Assembly: GCA_963575745.1 (NCBI GenBank)
Contig: CAUYUJ010002715.1
Span: forward strand, 1-20,000
Source: Prorocentrum cordatum
Taxonomy: Eukaryota; Sar; Dinophyceae; Prorocentrales; Prorocentraceae
Length of the DNA stretch: 20,000 nucleotides
Direction: 5' to 3'
Under the pieces are notes generated by a model. It was not told where the DNA came from. It worked only from the letters and a program-made list of their open reading frames with translations, and did not search any database. Numbering within the stretch: position 1 is the first letter of the stretch; each line of letters starts with the position of its first letter. Both the position numbers and the translations under genes were made by a program. Of the stretch, positions 17,080-20,000 are shown piece after piece.

Positions 17080-17102
17080 CTTGTGCCAAAAATGGCTACG
17101 GA
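17080..17102 (-). other. Dinoflagellate spliced-leader (DinoSL) relic
   Basis: On the minus strand 17102-17080 reads TCCGTAGCCATTTTTGGCAC followed by AAG. The known 22-nt dinoflagellate spliced leader (D-CCGTAGCCATTTTGGC, then TCAAG) matches with one extra T in the T-run and one T-to-A change. Embedded leaders in genomic DNA are known to mark mRNAs that were trans-spliced, reverse-transcribed and reinserted. There is no SL-RNA gene context: after AAG comes GCGGG, not a GT donor, so this is not an SL gene. Confidence 0.85.
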
Positions 17103-17110
17103 TCCTCCTC

Positions 17111-17160
17111 GCGCCTTCCTCCTCCTCCTCCTCCTCCTCCTCCTCCTCCTCCTCTTTCTC
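17111..17160. repeat. (CCT)n microsatellite
   Basis: About 50 bp of clean CCT triplets directly upstream, on the minus strand, of the spliced-leader relic. Confidence 0.95.
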
Positions 17161-17162
17161 AT

Positions 17163-17430
17163 CGTCCCTCTCCTCCCCTGCCCTCCCCCGCTCCGGCCCC
17201 TCCTCCGCTCTATCTTCCTCGGGTGCGCCCGCCTCCTTGTGCTGGTTGATGCAGAAATTGAGCTTGTGGTTGTCGTCAGTGCCCCTCTGGCATGGTGGCG
17301 CTCAGAAGAACGACTTGACGACGTCAACGACCACGTCGTGCTCTTCGATGTGTTGAATGTCTCTTGGGTTTCTCATGGTCTCGGCCGCACGCAACGGAAA
17401 CAAATTGTCAGGATATGCGCCGGGAAGGGT
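17163..17430 (-). pseudogene. Possible coding remnant with one in-frame stop
   Basis: On the minus strand one frame reads PGAYPDNLFPLRAAETMRNP, RDIQHIEEHDVVVDVVKSFF, then a TGA (17302-17304), and goes on in the same frame as PPCQRGTDDNHKLNFCINQH and KEAGAPEEDRAEEGPERG into a Glu run encoded by the CCT microsatellite. GC3 is high after the stop. The frame resembles a protein but no family is recognised. A plus-strand frame (17221-17454) is also open, so the strand is uncertain. Confidence 0.25.
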
Positions 17431-17485
17431 CTGGGTCCGGGGACCAGCTTTTGAGTCGAGCTCGGTCGCGGATAGGGCGAGGGGG

Positions 17486-17825
17486 GAGCCTTGCAAGAAG
17501 CCAGCCCACCTCTTGGGAGCCTTCATCCCTCCCACGAGGCCCTTCTGGAAGCCGCTGCTGAACGGTATATCCAGGAGGAGGAGGAAGAGGAGGAGGAGGA
17601 GCCATGCAAGAAGCCAGCCCACCCCTTGGGGGCCTTGGTGCCTTCTGCGAGGCCTTCCTGGAAGCCCCTGCTGAATGGTACATCCAGGAGGAGGAGGAGG
17701 AGGAGGAGGAGGCGGAGGAGGAGGAGCCATGCAGGAAGCCAGCCCACCCCTTGGGGGCCTTGGTGCCTTCTGCGAGGCCTTCCCGGAAGCCCCCTGCTGA
17801 ATGGTGCATCCCTTCTGAGAAGACC
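17486..17825 (+). repeat. Three tandem units each carrying a GGA microsatellite
   Basis: Units begin at GCAAGAAGCCAGCCCACC or a variant, at 17491, 17604 and 17729 (spacings 113 and 125). Each has about 90 bp of complex sequence (CTTGGGGGCCTTGGTGCC, CTGCTGAATGGT). In units 1 and 2 ATCCAGGAGGAGG follows, with a GGA run of different length. Unit 3 ends after GGTGCATCC without a GGA run. The 12-bp spacing difference equals four triplets. Confidence 0.9.
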
Positions 17826-17894
17826 CCTGCGCGCCGTCAGGGAAAAGGCTGCGGAGGCAGAGAGGCCGAGAGCCCAGCAAAAGGATCCAAAGGC

Positions 17895-18055
17895 TCTCAA
17901 CTCCCTCCTCCTCCTCCTTCCTCCTTCCTCCTCCTTCCTCCTTCCTCCTTCCTCCTCCTCCTCCCTCCTCCTCCTCCTCCTCCTCCTCTTCCCTCCTCCT
18001 CCTCCTCTTCCCTCCTCCTCCTCCTCCTCCTCCTCCTCCTCCTCCTCCTCCTACC
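17895..18055. repeat. (CCT)n tract with TTCC interruptions
   Basis: CCT triplets on the plus strand with regular CCTCCTTCCTCCTTCCTCC and CTCTTCCC interruptions over 160 bp. Confidence 0.95.
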
Positions 18056-18411
18056 TGCCTGCACCCCAAGGCGCCGCCCAGGACTCTTTGACGATCCCTG
18101 GAGGGTCGGAGACGGAGGAGGGCACCCAAAGATCCGGCGCTCCAAAACAATTGGAGCGGGCGGCTTTGGGCTATTGTCGGCATCCGGGGGCCCTCGCTGG
18201 GCCTTGGGACCGTCAACAAAACGACTCAGGACGACGAACTGGCCCCAGGGAAGTGGTCCAAACCTCCGAGGCCCACGCAATCGAAACAATCAGAGCAGCC
18301 GGATGTCTGGGCAGGGACCAGGAGCGGGAGGAGGTGGGAGACGCGGGCAGCACACGATGATTCCGTTGGGATCGGCTCTCGGTGGAAGGTCCAAATCAAA
18401 CCTGCGTCCAT
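18056..18411. other. Intergenic stretch, nothing recognised
   Basis: Unique GC-rich sequence between a CCT tract and R1/R2 copy B. Long frames on both strands continue out of the neighbouring simple repeats and carry no motif. Confidence 0.4.
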
Positions 18412-18640
18412 GGTCGGACCTACGCAAGACGGAAGAGCGCCCTCCAGGAACACGAGACTCTGCGCCGGCCAAAAAACACAGAACATCCGAGGGCACCCTC
18501 CCCGGGATGCACAAGAATATCCAGCGAACACGAAGGACATGAATGGGAGGACGAGGAAGAGGAGGGGGAAGAGGAGGAGGAAGAGGAGGAGAGGAGGGTA
18601 CCCTCCCCGCACCGGCCTTGATCCCATACCACGGCCCGAC
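18412..18640 (+). repeat. Dispersed repeat R1/R2, copy B, interrupted by a GGA tract
   Basis: 18412-18540 matches 3220-3345. A GGA run (18543-18597) follows. Then AGGGTACCCTCCCCGCA and CGGCCTTGATC pick up similarity to AGGGTACCCGACAACC, CTCCCCGCA and CGGACTTGATT in copy A. The GGA run is absent from copy A. Confidence 0.7.
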
Positions 18641-18796
18641 CGTATACCCCAGCCGTCCTGAGCCAGTCTTCGTCCCGGCTCTGGCCGTGGCGACGAGCAC
18701 GGGCCCTCTTGGACAGGGCGGCCGAGCGGGGTGCTCACTATCACAGAGGCGCGCGCGCGCTGGCGCAGAAGGCCAAAACGTCGGACCTAAGATTGC

Positions 18797-18940
18797 AGGG
18801 GCCCAGGGACACACACACACAACACACCCACCCACCAACCCACCCACCCACCCACGCACGCACACATACACAGACACAGATACAATACACAGACACACAG
18901 ACACACAGACACACAGACACACAGACACACACACACACAC

Positions 18941-19031
<91 letters not shown>

Positions 19032-19740
19032 CACACACACAAACACACACACACAAACACGCACACGCACACACGCACACACGCACACAGACACAACACA
19101 TACACACACACACACACACACGCACGCACGCACGCACGCACGCACGCCCGCCCGCCCGCCCGCCCGCCCAGCCCAGCCCAGCCGCCCGCCCGCCCACCCG
19201 CCCACACACAACAGACACAACAGACACACACACACACACAACAGACACACACAACACACAACACACACAACACACAACACAACACACACACAACACACAA
19301 CACACAACACACACAACACACACATAACACACAACACACACAACACACACACAACACACAACACACACACAACACACAACACACAACACAACACACACAA
19401 CACACACACAACACACACAACACACAACACACACAACACAACACACACAACACACACAACACACAACACACACAACACACAACGCAATGCAATGCAACGC
19501 AACGCAACGCACGCACGCCCGCAAGCACGCCCGCGCACGCACGCACGCACGCGCAAAAACACAAGAACCCCAGGATTCCCCATCTATTCTTTGGAGTCTC
19601 GTTTCCCCCCCACTTCTCATAATCTTCCATCTTTTCCTGGGAATCGACGATTCATTGTTCTGCTTCGTTTTTCCTCCTGGAGAAATACCTTTTCGAGGCC
19701 CATCTGGGATGGCGGCTGCGGACACCCCCAGAGGGATCCT
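18797..19740 (+). repeat. Dispersed repeat R3, copy B (expanded)
   Basis: GGGGCCCAGGGACACAC-like sequence (18797-18815) matches the start of copy A at 3961. AGGATTCCCCATCT (19572), then CATCTTTTCCTGGGAATCGA and CGATTCATTGTTCTG, match its end. Between them lie about 750 bp of CA-type microsatellite where copy A has only about 30 bp. Confidence 0.8.
18811..19560. repeat. Compound CA-derived microsatellite
   Basis: Blocks in order: (CA)n with ACCC; (CAGA)n about 18941-19030 (roughly 22 units); CA with AAACACGC; (GCAC)n 19121-19146; (GCCC)n 19147-19200; mixed CAACACA units 19201-19482; CAACG and GCAC to 19553. The 280-446 codon Cys/Val and His/Thr frames across it are repeat translations. Confidence 0.95.
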
Positions 19741-19802
19741 GTTTGGGCGAGCTCCGCAATCTGCTTGGGACAGCTGCACGTGTGCCACCGGAAGCTCTTG
19801 TC

Positions 19803-20000
19803 GGAACGAAGCGCGGCAAGCCGCGCGCCGAGGGCCTGAGCGACCTGAACAGCGCGAGGCAGAGCGGGCTGATGGGGGTCTCGTTCTTGTCGTCGCCCGT
19901 CTTGTTCCCAGACTCCGTCATCAGATCGTCCCCTGACATCAGCTCCTCCTGCTGGTTGTCGGGCTCCGCCGAATCCAGGATATCCTCGCGCGCCAAAGGT
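19803..20000 (-). CDS. Candidate coding exon, partial at the right edge, unidentified
   Basis: From the window edge the minus strand reads [40 protein letters not shown] and [20 protein letters not shown], then RFVPTR. Nearly all third positions are G or C (GAG, CTG, GAC, AAC, AAG, CAG), which is the strongest coding-like bias in the window. The sequence is acidic then basic and not repetitive. Similarity to R3 begins below about 19750, and a GT follows TTCCG near 19801, so the exon may end there at a splice donor (inference). The open frame continues to 19652, but the last part lies in repeat DNA. No family is recognised, and the true start lies beyond position 20000. Confidence 0.45.

Noticed and set aside
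18290-19630. Very long Cys/Val and His/Thr open frames (up to 446 codons)
   Set aside because: They are translations of the CA, CAGA and GCAC microsatellite in every frame and have no complex sequence of their own.

Overview
The window looks like intergenic nuclear DNA of a dinoflagellate, possibly a Prorocentrum- or Polarella-like species; I cannot name the genus. Four things support this: (i) a near-exact copy of the dinoflagellate trans-splicing leader at 17080-17102 on the minus strand; (ii) a LINE-type reverse transcriptase relic of the kind common in dinoflagellates (13869-15245, minus) and a second, partial LINE ORF with an endonuclease start (1-848, minus); (iii) GC-rich DNA whose few coding-like frames have strongly G/C third positions; (iv) very low gene density with a very high load of simple and minisatellite repeats. 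Nothing suggests bacterial operons, and no intact, recognisable cellular gene is complete in the window.

Layout. 1-848: partial LINE ORF running off the left edge. 1027-1890: (GAT)n and polypurine GGA tracts with a duplicated 65-bp block. 1900-3219: no recognisable gene. 3220-4915: a mosaic of dispersed repeats (R1/R2 and R3), a 221-bp foldback element with 44-bp terminal inverted repeats, and a 450-bp GGA tract. 4950-7050: an AT-rich patch, a compound pyrimidine/TTA microsatellite, a second small inverted-repeat element (6721-6845) and a TCC tract. 7311-7610: 66-bp tandem array. 7960-10090: GGA tract and two unidentified coding-like frames. 10707-11390: ~80-bp tandem array interrupted by a third inverted-repeat element. 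11660-13655: several minisatellites and a 121-bp alternating purine-pyrimidine tract. 13869-15245: LINE RT pseudogene. 16022-17102: a spliced-leader relic followed by a decayed retrocopy and a coding-like frame. 17100-18055: tandem units carrying GGA tracts. 18412-19740: second copies of R1/R2 and R3, the latter expanded by about 750 bp of CA-type microsatellite. 19803-20000: a coding-like exon running off the right edge.

The main biological story is genome turnover, not a pathway: LINE activity, reinsertion of a trans-spliced mRNA, small non-autonomous inverted-repeat elements, and dispersed repeats whose copies differ mainly by growth of an embedded microsatellite. Many long open frames here (poly-Ser, poly-Arg, poly-Glu, Cys/Val repeats) are only translations of simple repeats and are not called as genes. 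I did not find a convincing new enzymatic or defence system.
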